18,897 nucleotides of DNA from Dysgonamonadaceae bacterium (GTDB lineage Bacteria; Bacteroidota; Bacteroidia; Bacteroidales; Azobacteroidaceae). The position numbers and the translations under genes are program-made. Of the stretch, positions 1 to 7,630 are shown piece after piece; the first letter of the stretch is position 1, and each line of letters begins with the position of its first letter. The DNA is taken from the NCBI GenBank assembly GCA_031255425.1, contig JAIRSN010000131.1:1-18897 (forward strand), in the 5' to 3' direction. The notes under the pieces are model-generated. The model saw nothing but the letters and a program-made list of their open reading frames with translations. It made no database searches and had not been told where the DNA came from.

Positions 1-183
1 AGCGAATATATTAAGGTGATGCGCCTGCGTCATGCCGCCTGGCTGCTGACGACTCAAAAGCTCTCGGTTTCGGAAGTTACCTACGCCACGGGGTTCTCGA
101 CGCTTTCGCATTTCTCCAGTAGTTTCCGGGAGTTTTATGGGATGTCGCCCAGCCAGTATATTGAAGTGAACGGGACGACGTAG
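1..183 (+). CDS. AraC-family DNA-binding domain, C-terminal end (partial)
   Basis: Sixty codons in frame 1 end at a TAG at 181-183; the start lies left of the window. The fragment matches the second half of an AraC/XylS double helix-turn-helix domain. It opens with EYIKVMRLRHAAWLL, has the second HTH around LSVSEVTYATGFSTLSHFSS, and ends with the typical FREFYGMSPSQYIE signature. In Bacteroidales this domain often ends a hybrid two-component system protein that controls a polysaccharide locus, but a stand-alone AraC regulator would look the same here. Whether it controls the mannan locus 4 kb away cannot be told, because the acetate operon lies between them. The family call is secure; the protein type and target are not. 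Confidence 0.85.
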   Translation, partial: SEYIKVMRLRHAAWLLTTQKLSVSEVTYATGFSTLSHFSSSFREFYGMSPSQYIEVNGTT

Positions 184-194
184 GGGCGGGGTGC

Positions 195-225
195 AAAAAA
201 ATCCCGGCGTCGTTCAACGCCGGGA
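195..225 (-). terminator. Intrinsic terminator of the pta-ackA operon
   Basis: A perfect 9-bp stem, TCCCGGCGT (202-210) with ACGCCGGGA (217-225), closes a 6-nt loop. Read on the minus strand it is followed by a run of seven T (complement of 195-201), giving a textbook rho-independent terminator about 30 nt after the ackA stop. Read on the plus strand the hairpin is not followed directly by T, so it would serve the AraC-type gene less well. Confidence 0.85.
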
Positions 226-256
226 CTCGTCAAAAAAACACATAAACAATTACACT

Positions 257-1468
257 TCAATTCAACAAGTTCAATGTATCGCGCGCGATCATCCATTCCT
301 CATCCGTGGGAATGACCACGATCTTCACCGGGGATTCCGGATGACTGATGACCGCATTCTTCCCGCGTGTATCGTTCGCAGCGTCGTCCACCCGTATGCC
401 CATAAACTCCAGTCCTTCGCAGGCGGCTTTGCGCATGCTTACCTGGTTCTCGCCTACGCCGCCGGTGAAGACCAACACGTCCAAACCGCCCAGGGCGGCA
501 GCATAGGCGCCGATGTATTTCTTGATTTTGTAGGCGTATATCTTCAGCGACAGGCACGCCCTTTCGTTTCCTTCGTTGACGGCGGCTTCGATCTCGCGCA
601 TGTCGGACGATACGCCGGAGACACCCAATACCCCGCTGTACTTATTCACAATCGTGGAGATGGCTTGCGAACCGATGTTCTCCTTTTCCATAATGTAAGC
701 CAGCACGCCGGCGTCCACATCGCCGCACCGCGTTCCCATCAGCAGCCCTTCCACCGGCGTCATGCCCATGGACGTGTCCACGGAGGCGCCGTTGCGGATT
801 GCCGCCACGGAAGCGCCGTTGCCGATGTGGCAAGTGATGATCCGCTGCTTTTCGCAGGGAAGGTTCAGGAAGCGGCAAGCCTGTTCGGATACGTACCGGT
901 GGCTTGTCCCGTGAAAACCATAGCGGCGGATGGCGTACTTCTCATACAGCGAATACGGCAAGCCGTACATATAGGCGTAGTCCGGCATCGTCTGGTGAAA
1001 AGCCGTGTCGAAAACGCCCACCTGCGGCACGTTCGGCATCAACTCCCTGATGGCAAGAATCCCGTTCAGGTTCGGCGGATTGTGCAGGGGCGCCAGGTCG
1101 ATACATTCGATAATCTTTTGTATCACCTCGTCGTTGATCAGCACACTGGAGTTGAATTTCTCCCCGCCGTGTACCACCCGGTGACCGACGGCGTCTATCT
1201 CCGATAACGACCGGATGCATCCGTATTTTTCACTCGTGATAACGCCCAGGATATACTCGATTCCGGTCTGGTGTTCCAATATTTCCCCTTCCAGGATTAC
1301 CTTGTCGTCGTTCGGCAGCGTGAGTTTCAGGAAAGAACCGGTCAGTCCGATTTTTTCCACACCGCCCTGGGCGAGTATCGTATTCGCCGACATATCCAGC
1401 AGTTTGTATTTGATGGATGAACTTCCGCAGTTTAATACTAATATTTTCATTGCTTTCATGGCTTTCAT
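257..1468 (-). CDS. ackA: Acetate kinase
   Basis: Makes ATP and acetate from acetyl phosphate and ADP in the cytoplasm, the last step of the Pta-AckA pathway. Family motifs run in order: NCGSSSIKYKL near the N terminus, GHRVVHGG, FDTAFHQTMP (catalytic Asp), YGFHGTSHRYV, CHIGNGASVAAI, GTRCGDVDAG (catalytic Arg), FTGGVGEN and TDEEWMIARDT (metal-site Glu). Length (397-403 residues) is normal for the family. Three in-frame ATG codons begin at 1468, 1459 and 1450. Homology favours 1450 (MKILVLNCGSSS), while the ATG at 1468 overlaps the upstream stop as ATGA, which suggests translational coupling. It is the third gene of the minus-strand operon, followed by a terminator. Confidence 0.96.
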   Translation of the reverse strand: MKAMKAMKILVLNCGSSSIKYKLLDMSANTILAQGGVEKIGLTGSFLKLTLPNDDKVILEGEILEHQTGIEYILGVITSEKYGCIRSLSEIDAVGHRVVHGGEKFNSSVLINDEVIQKIIECIDLAPLHNPPNLNGILAIRELMPNVPQVGVFDTAFHQTMPDYAYMYGLPYSLYEKYAIRRYGFHGTSHRYVSEQACRFLNLPCEKQRIITCHIGNGASVAAIRNGASVDTSMGMTPVEGLLMGTRCGDVDAGVLAYIMEKENIGSQAISTIVNKYSGVLGVSGVSSDMREIEAAVNEGNERACLSLKIYAYKIKKYIGAYAAALGGLDVLVFTGGVGENQVSMRKAACEGLEFMGIRVDDAANDTRGKNAVISHPESPVKIVVIPTDEEWMIARDTLNLLN

Positions 1469-2427
1469 TTATTCTGTCCGACTATTTTCCCCTTATCGTA
1501 GACGAAAAATCCTTTCCCGTTCCGTGTACCCAACTGTTGCGTCCGGTAAAGCCGCCACAGAAGCGGCGAGGGCTTGTATTTTTTATCCCCGTATTCGTTA
1601 AACATATCTTCCATCAGGGGAACAATCTTTTCGATGCCGATAATGTCCGCCATCTTGAAGATGCCCGACCGCATACCGTAGACGATTTCCGTCAGGCGGT
1701 CGATGCTGTCCATAGACGACACATTTTCCAACAGCATCTGGCACGCCTCGTTCAACAAGACCGCCATCAGGCGCATGCTTACCAGCCCGTTGCTTTCGTG
1801 TACCTCTATCGTTTCGTACTTGATCAGTTTGGAGAACAGAAGTACCTTGTTATAGACCTCTTCCGAGGTATAGATACTTTTTACAACCTCCAGTATCTTG
1901 GCGTCGGAATGGGCAATCGGGAAGTGCAGGCTCACGCAACGTTCCTTGTGCTTTAATGCCGCCGCCAGTTCGCTGATGATTACCGTCGTTGCGTTGGTCG
2001 CGATGATGGCTTCGGGGGAAACGACTTTCTCTATTTCCTTGAAGGCTTCTTTCCGGAGCGCCGTACTCCGTTCGCCGGTTTCCGTGTCGTAGCGGATACA
2101 TTCGATTACGAAATCGCAATCGCCCAGGTCGCGGTAATCCACCGAGCCTTTGATTCGCCCCATTATCGCCCGTTTCTCGCCGGGCGTCAATCCCCAGTTC
2201 TCGATCCGGCTGTCTAATCCTTCGCTGATCCGTTCGAAAGCGAAATCGATCCGTTCCCGGCTTACTTCGATAAAGATTACTTCCAGGCCGGTGGACGATG
2301 TCAACCGGATAATATTCCGCCCGTCCCTGCCGGCGCCTACTACACCAATCTTGGAAAACAGGGATCGTTTCCTGTTTTTGGATGAAAGGCCAAACGGTTC
2401 AATCGGTTCAATAATTGTTTCTGCCAT
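1465..2427 (-). CDS. 3-hydroxyacyl-CoA dehydrogenase-like protein, divergent active site
   Basis: A 320-residue protein with the two-domain layout of short 3-hydroxyacyl-CoA (3-hydroxybutyryl-CoA) dehydrogenases. The Rossmann motif GAGRDG is at 31-36, and an acidic residue ends strand 2 (IFIEVSRERI), as expected for NAD binding. The C-terminal domain has GIFKMADIIGIE and GTRNGKGFFVYD. By eye alignment, the catalytic His (H168, LHF) and Glu (E180, LEVV) remain. The catalytic Ser position reads Thr (NATTV, 145-149), the usual HFFNP motif reads HFPIA, and the substrate-contacting Asn of the VNRL motif reads Met (SMRL, M218). About 18 residues precede the Rossmann fold. It lies 15 nt after pta and overlaps ackA by 4 nt, so it is co-transcribed. 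It may act on another acyl-CoA or serve as an NAD- or CoA-binding regulator; the fold is sure, the activity is not. Confidence 0.85.
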   Translation of the reverse strand: MAETIIEPIEPFGLSSKNRKRSLFSKIGVVGAGRDGRNIIRLTSSTGLEVIFIEVSRERIDFAFERISEGLDSRIENWGLTPGEKRAIMGRIKGSVDYRDLGDCDFVIECIRYDTETGERSTALRKEAFKEIEKVVSPEAIIATNATTVIISELAAALKHKERCVSLHFPIAHSDAKILEVVKSIYTSEEVYNKVLLFSKLIKYETIEVHESNGLVSMRLMAVLLNEACQMLLENVSSMDSIDRLTEIVYGMRSGIFKMADIIGIEKIVPLMEDMFNEYGDKKYKPSPLLWRLYRTQQLGTRNGKGFFVYDKGKIVGQNK

Positions 2428-2442
2428 AGTTTATTTATTTGT

Positions 2443-3444
2443 TTACTTGTTTATTGCTTGATTGGCGCAGATAGCCACCATTTTGTAGATGTCGTCCACG
2501 GAGCATCCCCGCGACAGGTCGTTGACCGGCGCCGCCATTCCCTGAAGGATGGGACCTACGGCTTCCGCACGCCCCAGGCGTTGCACCAGCTTGTAGGCGA
2601 TGTTTCCGCACTCCAGGTTCGGGAAAACCAACACATTGGCTCGTCCTGCCACGCGGCTGCCGGGGGCTTTGCTTACCCCGACGGAGGGCACCAGCGCGGC
2701 GTCTGCCTGCAATTCGCCGTCGATCGACAGGTCGGGAGCCATCTCTTTGGCGATCCGGGTGGCTTCGATCACCTTGTCTGCCAATTCGTGCCGGGCGCTT
2801 CCTTTCGTGGAGAAACTCAGCAGGGCGACCCGCGGTTCGACGCCCACGATTGTCTGCGTTGTCCGGGCGGTTGTCACGGCGATTTCCGCCAGTTCTTTGG
2901 CATTGGGATTCGGCATCACGGCGCAGTCGGCAAACACCAGTATGCCGTTTTTGCCATACGACCGGTCCTGGACAAACATCAGGAAGGCGCCGGAAACAAC
3001 GCTGATTCCGGGCAAGGTTTTGATGATTTGCAGCGCGGGACGCAAAACGTCGCCGGTGGTGTTTTGCGCTCCGGCGATTTCTCCGTCGGCGTCGCCGTTT
3101 TTAATCATCAGGCAGCCCAGGTACAGGGGATTTTCCACCAGTTTCTCCGCTTCTTCCATCGTCATGCCCTTGCTTTTCCGCAGGTCTGCCAGCAGGCGGG
3201 CGTATGCTGTTTTCTTTTCGTGGTCGACCGGGTCGATCACTGTTGCTTCGTCGATGTACTGAAGCTGGTACTGTCGCGACAGGGTCTTTATTTCCGAGGG
3301 GTTTCCTACTAAAATAAGGTGGGCTACGCCGTCGGCTATCAACCGGTCGGCGGCGTACAGGGTGCGCTTTTCGGTTCCTTCGGGAAGTACTATCCGCTGC
3401 TTTGCGGTTTTTGCCCGCTCAATAATATCTTGCATTAAGTTCAT
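2443..3444 (-). CDS. pta: Phosphate acetyltransferase (phosphotransacetylase)
   Basis: Converts acetyl-CoA and phosphate to acetyl phosphate and CoA, feeding acetate kinase two genes downstream. It is the short, single-domain form (333 residues) without the N-terminal regulatory domains of the enterobacterial enzyme. Visible family motifs are LPEGTEKRTLYAADRL near the N terminus, AGAQNTTGDVLRPALQ, SGAFLM, FADCAVMPNPNAKELAEIA, SFSTKGSARHELADKV, LVPSVGVSKAPGSRVAG and GMAAPVNDLSRGCSVDDI near the C terminus. I chose the ATG at 3444 (MNLMQDIIERAK). The frame stays open to a TTG at 3450 that adds two residues, and another ATG at 3435 is possible. It is the first gene of the operon. Confidence 0.96.
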   Translation of the reverse strand: MNLMQDIIERAKTAKQRIVLPEGTEKRTLYAADRLIADGVAHLILVGNPSEIKTLSRQYQLQYIDEATVIDPVDHEKKTAYARLLADLRKSKGMTMEEAEKLVENPLYLGCLMIKNGDADGEIAGAQNTTGDVLRPALQIIKTLPGISVVSGAFLMFVQDRSYGKNGILVFADCAVMPNPNAKELAEIAVTTARTTQTIVGVEPRVALLSFSTKGSARHELADKVIEATRIAKEMAPDLSIDGELQADAALVPSVGVSKAPGSRVAGRANVLVFPNLECGNIAYKLVQRLGRAEAVGPILQGMAAPVNDLSRGCSVDDIYKMVAICANQAINK

Positions 3445-3494
3445 AATCAACTAACTGGAAATATAAATGAATAATAGTCTTAATTTCTCGACTG

Positions 3495-3530
3495 CAAAAT
3501 TAATAATAATTGTCATAGATGAGTTACAAA
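3495..3530 (-). promoter_or_regulatory. Putative promoter of the pta operon
   Basis: On the minus strand, TAATTTTG (complement of 3495-3502) matches the Bacteroidales -7 box TAnnTTTG exactly, 50 nt upstream of the pta ATG. A TTTG (complement of 3527-3530) could be the -33 box, but its 24-nt spacing is longer than the usual 19-21 nt. The -7 box is therefore the main evidence. Confidence 0.5.
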
Positions 3531-3621
3531 AAGGTATAAATCTACGGGGGGAAAAATACCATTTTGATGGAGGCGCCACCACCGCCGACCCGGGGTTACT
3601 CATATTCGGTGACTGCGGATT

Positions 3622-3650
3622 ATCATCATCCTATACCTGTATATAAGGTA
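3622..3650 (+). repeat. Head module of the left repeat element
   Basis: ATCATCATCCTATA (3622-3635) followed by TATATAAGGT (to 3649). The same pair of motifs occurs on the opposite strand at 18732-18760 in the right-hand element, again just ahead of the hairpin-bearing part. In this copy about 30 further bases precede the first array unit. This is a comparison within the window; no family name is known to me. Confidence 0.65.
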
Positions 3651-3678
3651 GAAATGAGGTTTGGGGATGCCGGCGGCG

Positions 3679-4035
3679 CTTTCCATTGTATATGGAAAAC
3701 GTCCAGGAGTCTGATTCACGTTTTCCGGGAAACCGGAAAACGTTCCGGCGCTAACATTTGCATTTTCCGGGAAACCGGAAAACGTCCCGGCGTTAACATT
3801 TGCGTTTTCCGGTTCCACCGGAAAACGTGCCGGCGTTAACATTTGCACTTTCCGGTCACACCGGAAAACGTGCCGGAGTCTTATTTACGTTTTCCGGTCA
3901 CACCGGAAAGTGTCCCGGAGTCTCATTTGCGTTTTCCGGTCACACCGGAAAGTGTGCCGGAGTCTCATTTGCGTTTTCCGGTCACACCGGAAAGTGTCCC
4001 GGAGTTCTATTCACGTTTTCCGGGAAACCGGAAAG
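3679..4035 (+). repeat. Tandem array of 42-nt hairpin-bearing units (9 hairpins)
   Basis: Seven full units start at 3721, 3763, 3805, 3848, 3890, 3932 and 3974 (lengths 42, 42, 43, 42, 42, 42, 42). A degenerate unit lies at 3679-3720 and a partial one at 4016-4035. Each starts with a dyad TTTTCCGG, 4-5 nt, CCGGAAAA (or ...AAAG), then a linker like CGTGCCGGAGTCTCATTTGCG. The first, degenerate unit has TTTCCAT-5 nt-ATGGAAA: both arms changed and pairing kept. Units 1-3 share a CGGCGTTAACATTTG linker, while units 4-7 share CGGAGTCT.ATT, so two sub-types exist. Loops are GAAA (1, 2, 8), TTCCA (3) or TCACA (4-7). This is not CRISPR-like, because linkers are repeated rather than unique. Confidence 0.93.
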
Positions 4036-4038
4036 ATT

Positions 4039-4090
4039 AAAAGCGGCTGCGCCGCCGTTTTCCGGGAAACCCGGCGCCGCCGCCGCTTTT
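4039..4090 (+). repeat. 52-bp imperfect palindrome closing the left array
   Basis: The 19-nt arms start AAAAGCGGC (4039) and end GCCGCTTTT (4090); they pair except for about three central bases, around a core TTTTCCGGGAAAC. The right arm runs into TTTTGTATTTT, so a transcript would end in a terminator-like hairpin. The left 31 nt (4038-4068) recur almost exactly, in inverted orientation, at 18693-18722. Confidence 0.8.
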
Positions 4091-4126
4091 GTATTTTCGG
4101 GAAACACACCCCTGTGCATAGCAGGT

Positions 4127-4167
4127 ACACCGTACCTCTTTCAAATTATAAAAGATACCGAGCGTCC
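4127..4167 (+). repeat. Tail module of the left repeat element
   Basis: Begins ACACCGTACCTCTTT and ends with AAAAGATACCGAGCGTCC. It aligns with 18776-18815 on the same strand (about 35 of 40 positions) and with the reverse complement of the sequence beginning at 18505. It marks the right limit of similarity between the elements. Confidence 0.75.
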
Positions 4168-4324
4168 CCGGAAATCATATAAACCATACGGATCACCGTG
4201 CAGACCCTTACACTTTTGGCAGAGTGTTTCAATTCAGATCCGTTTAAGTATCAAAAACACAAGCAAGGTAACATTTCCAACAAGAATGGATGCAAACATT
4301 ATGTTAATTTGTTAAAACAATCCC

Positions 4325-4332
4325 TACTTTTG
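4325..4332 (+). promoter_or_regulatory. Putative -7 box of the mannan locus promoter
   Basis: TACTTTTG matches the Bacteroidales consensus TAnnTTTG. It would start transcription near 4338, leaving an A/T-rich leader of about 55 nt before the susC ATG. A TTTG lies upstream but only 13 nt away, too near for the usual -33 spacing; nothing better is visible. A poor -33 box fits a promoter that depends on an activator. Confidence 0.5.
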
Positions 4333-4393
4333 TAACAAAAAATTAAACATTTTTTAATTGAAAAATTTATTAAACCCATTTTAATAATCGCGC

Positions 4394-7300
4394 ATGAAAA
4401 AGCTAATGTTGTTTTTACTGATGTATTGCATCGGTGTTTACGCTTCGGCACAAATAACTGTCAGCGGCGTTGTGACGTCCTCCACGGACGGATCGACAAT
4501 GCCGGGCGTTAGTGTCACTGTGAAAGATGCAGCCCAGGGAACCGCCACCGGCATCGATGGCAACTTCTCTCTTTCGATTCCGTCGGAAAGGGCTGTCTTA
4601 GTGCTTACGTATATTGGTTACCGGAAAAAAGAAGTTCCGGTGACCGGTAGTTCAAAAGACCTCCGGATCAGCATGGAGGAAGACGTCCTACTGCTGGACG
4701 AGGTGGTGGCGGTAGGATATGGTACCATGAAGAAAAGTGATTTGTCCGGGGCCTCGTTCTCGCTGGGCGAAGACAAGATCAGGGGATCATTGATCACCAA
4801 TATCGACCAGGCGTTGCAAGGCCGCGTTTCCGGAGTGACATCGGTCATGACCTCCGGTGCGCCCGGATCGTCGGTTTCGATTCGCGTCCGCGGGCAGGCG
4901 ACACTGAACGCAGGGGCGGAACCGCTCTACGTGGTGGACGGTGTAATCTGGCAAAGCGGCGAAACCAACAGCCTCCAGTTAGGGCTCGACCTTGGAAACG
5001 GCAAGGCGGGTTCGATTTCTCCCCTGTCTACCTTAAACCCCTCCGACATTGTGTCGATGGAGATTCTGAAAGATGCTTCCGCCACCGCCATCTACGGCGC
5101 GCAGGGAGCCAACGGCGTGGTGCTGGTCACCACCAAACGGGGCAAAGCCGGCGAAGCCAGATTCACCTACGAAGGGATGTACGGCGTACAAAACCAAGTC
5201 CGCCGCCTGGATATGATGAACTTGCGCGAGTATGCCACTTACAGCAATGCGATTCAGGCGCAAACGGCGGGGGCAATCGAACAGCCCGAATATTCCGATC
5301 CTTCCCTGCTCGGAGCGGGAACGAATTGGCAAAACGCTATCTTCCAGGCAGCGCCCATGCAACAACACACCCTTTCGGCGCAAGGCGGTACGGAAACGGT
5401 ACAATATTATGTATCCGGATCGTGGATGGATCAAAAGGGGACGATTATTGGCAGCGACTTCCAACGGTTTTCGGTTCGCGCCAACCTGGATGCGCAACTC
5501 AAATCGTGGTTGAAACTGGGTTTCAATGCCCTGTATTCAAACACCAACGAGCATCTGACCCGCGCGGAAGGCGAACAGGGAGTGCTTACCTATTCGCTTC
5601 AGACGCCTCCGGACATACCTGTCTACGATGTGGACGGCAACTACGCTTCGCAGGTACGCGAGGGCTACACTATTATCAACCCGATTGCCATCGCCCATCT
5701 GGACGAGAACTTGTTGAACCGCCAGAAACTGAACGGAAATGTCTTCCTGGAAGTTACGCCGTTCAAAAACCTCGCCTGGCATACGGAACTGGGTTACGAC
5801 ATCGGCAACAACCGTTCCGAAAACTGGAAACCGACCTACCACTTCGGCCCCGCCGTACAGCGTCCGGTCAACAGTCTTTCGTGGCAACGGACCAACAATT
5901 TCTACTGGCAGGTAAAGAACTATGTGACTTACACCGGCAAAACCGGCAAACATAATTATACCGCAATGGCGGGACAGGAGGCTTGGGAATCGGAATGGGA
6001 ATACCAGCGGATTATGGCAACCGGGCTTCCCGGCGATGAGGTGCGCAACCCCGCCCTGGGCGACAACACGCAACAAGCCTTTGCCAACGGGCTCGGCGAC
6101 GGTTCGATGGTGTCTTTCTTTACCCGCAGCACCTACAATTACGACGACCGGTACCTGGCTACCTATACTTACCGTTACGACAGTTCCTCGAACTTCGGTC
6201 CGAAAAACCGTTGGGCAGGCTTCCATTCGCTCGCTGCTTCGTGGCGTTTTTCCAACGAGTCTTTCCTGGAAGGCGCGAACGACGTACTGAGTAACGGAAA
6301 ACTCCGCGCCGGCTGGGGACAGACCGGAAATTCCAACATCAACGGCGGGCTCTGGAGCCCGACACTCACGCAGTTTCCCACCGGGTTGGGCGCCGGTTAC
6401 AAGCAGTCGCAGATCGCCAATCCGTACGTGAAATGGGAAACGCAGGAACAGTGGAACCTGGGGATTGACCTGGGGTTTGTCTACAACCGCATCAACCTGT
6501 CCGTCGACCTGTACGACAAAACCGCCGCCAATATGTTGATGGAACTGCAACTGCCTTCTTACTTCGGTTCGATGGGAAACGACAACTCCAAACTGACGGC
6601 GCCGATGGGAAACTTTGGAACAATCAACAACAAAGGATTGGAAATATCACTCAATACGCGCAATCTCACCGGAACATTCAAGTGGGATACCGACCTTCAG
6701 GTTTCGTTCAATAAAAACAAACTCGTCGCCTTGCAGGGGACAGACGCCGCAGGAATCTTTGGTTACGGGCAATGGAGCGATGCCATCAGCCTTTCGGAAA
6801 TCGGAAGTTCCCTTTATGAATTTTACGGTTATAAGGTAGAAGGCGTTTACCGGTCCGAAGCCGAAATCAGGGAACATCTCTGGGGAGAAAACTTGGGAGA
6901 ACTCCGGCGAAATTCGACCGTCTTTGTCGGCGACTACAAATATGCCGACCTGGACGGCGACGGCAAGATAACCGAATACGACCGCACAAGCATCGGTTCG
7001 CCGCTGCCGCTGTTCACCTACGGGCTGAACAATACGTTCAGCTATAAGGGTTTCGACTTGAGTATTTTCCTGCAAGGAAGTTACGGCAACAAGGTTTTCA
7101 ACGCGCTCGACCGCCAATTTACCGGAATGGGTTATTGGAACAACCAGTTGAGCAAGGTAATGGATTATGCCAATATCGTGGTAATCGATCCCTCGCAAAC
7201 CTACCCGCGTACCGTGACCGACGGGGCGGGGAATTCGTACGGGGTCGCGAACTGGTACGAAGACATTACCAACGTGCAGCTATCCAATCCCGACACCCGG

Positions 7301-7618
7301 ATCTCGCGGGCGGGACGCAGCTTGCCCTACAACAACCAGCGAATCAGCGACCGCTACATCGAAGACGGTTCCTACCTGCGGATTAAAAACATTGTACTGG
7401 GCTATACTTTGCCCCGGAAATGGATCGCAAAAGCAAACGTGTCGCAGGCACGGGTGTATGTGAACCTGCAAAACCTCTACACCTTTACCAGGTATTCGGG
7501 TTATGATCCCGAAGTGGGTGTCAATCCGCAAGACGCTTCCGGATTCACTTTCGGCTTCGACCAGGGACGTTATCCTGCGCCGCGTGTTATTTCGGGAGGG
7601 GTTAGTATTTCATTCTAA
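4394..7618 (+). CDS. SusC-family TonB-dependent outer-membrane transporter
   Basis: A 1074-residue outer-membrane channel that imports oligosaccharides with its SusD partner, powered by TonB. Residues 1-19 are a signal peptide ending YASA. Residues about 21-97 form the carboxypeptidase-D-like domain typical of SusC (VSGVVTSSTDGSTMPGVSV...). LDEVVAVGYG (about 101-110) is the TonB-box region. The plug follows to about residue 252, with LKDASATAIYGAQGANGVV and VTTKRGKAG. The rest is beta-barrel, with the common late motif DGSYLRIKNIVLGYTLP and a C-terminal Phe. No N-terminal STN signalling domain is present, so it should not drive an anti-sigma factor. It is the first gene of the locus; susD follows after 12 nt. 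Its substrate, probably beta-manno-oligosaccharides, is inferred from the enzyme genes downstream. Confidence 0.96.
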   Translation: MKKLMLFLLMYCIGVYASAQITVSGVVTSSTDGSTMPGVSVTVKDAAQGTATGIDGNFSLSIPSERAVLVLTYIGYRKKEVPVTGSSKDLRISMEEDVLLLDEVVAVGYGTMKKSDLSGASFSLGEDKIRGSLITNIDQALQGRVSGVTSVMTSGAPGSSVSIRVRGQATLNAGAEPLYVVDGVIWQSGETNSLQLGLDLGNGKAGSISPLSTLNPSDIVSMEILKDASATAIYGAQGANGVVLVTTKRGKAGEARFTYEGMYGVQNQVRRLDMMNLREYATYSNAIQAQTAGAIEQPEYSDPSLLGAGTNWQNAIFQAAPMQQHTLSAQGGTETVQYYVSGSWMDQKGTIIGSDFQRFSVRANLDAQLKSWLKLGFNALYSNTNEHLTRAEGEQGVLTYSLQTPPDIPVYDVDGNYASQVREGYTIINPIAIAHLDENLLNRQKLNGNVFLEVTPFKNLAWHTELGYDIGNNRSENWKPTYHFGPAVQRPVNSLSWQRTNNFYWQVKNYVTYTGKTGKHNYTAMAGQEAWESEWEYQRIMATGLPGDEVRNPALGDNTQQAFANGLGDGSMVSFFTRSTYNYDDRYLATYTYRYDSSSNFGPKNRWAGFHSLAASWRFSNESFLEGANDVLSNGKLRAGWGQTGNSNINGGLWSPTLTQFPTGLGAGYKQSQIANPYVKWETQEQWNLGIDLGFVYNRINLSVDLYDKTAANMLMELQLPSYFGSMGNDNSKLTAPMGNFGTINNKGLEISLNTRNLTGTFKWDTDLQVSFNKNKLVALQGTDAAGIFGYGQWSDAISLSEIGSSLYEFYGYKVEGVYRSEAEIREHLWGENLGELRRNSTVFVGDYKYADLDGDGKITEYDRTSIGSPLPLFTYGLNNTFSYKGFDLSIFLQGSYGNKVFNALDRQFTGMGYWNNQLSKVMDYANIVVIDPSQTYPRTVTDGAGNSYGVANWYEDITNVQLSNPDTRISRAGRSLPYNNQRISDRYIEDGSYLRIKNIVLGYTLPRKWIAKANVSQARVYVNLQNLYTFTRYSGYDPEVGVNPQDASGFTFGFDQGRYPAPRVISGGVSISF

Positions 7619-7630
7619 AAAATAAACATT

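Larger units (their letters stand above)
3451..4393. other. 943-bp non-coding divergent intergenic region with a repeat element
   Basis: Lies between the divergent pta and susC genes. From left to right it holds the pta promoter, a G/C-rich stretch with a small dyad at about 3565-3580 (GGCGCC/GGCGG-like), the repeat element (about 3600-4170), then about 160 bp without visible structure (4168-4324) and the susC promoter region. Long open frames cross the repeats in several frames, but they owe this to the 42-nt period lacking stops. They have no ribosome binding site or recognisable domain, so I do not call them genes. Confidence 0.75.

Noticed and set aside
1..183. Assigning the AraC-type fragment as the regulator of the mannan locus
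   Set aside because: It is separated from the locus by the oppositely oriented acetate operon, and its sensor part is outside the window, so there is no direct support.
191..1207. Long plus-strand open frame opposite ackA
   Set aside because: It is antisense to a clear acetate kinase gene and its translation has no recognisable domain; such shadows are common in G/C-rich coding DNA.
3721..4035. CRISPR array
   Set aside because: Linkers between the palindromes are nearly identical rather than unique, unit length is only 42 nt, and no cas gene is visible.
3564..4315. Several overlapping open frames across the repeat array, encoding repeated motifs such as SGHTGKCPGVSF and FPVTPESVPESHL
   Set aside because: The period (42 nt) is a multiple of three and the unit lacks stops in more than one frame, so open frames follow automatically. 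One unit of 43 nt shifts the frame, and there is no start signal or domain.
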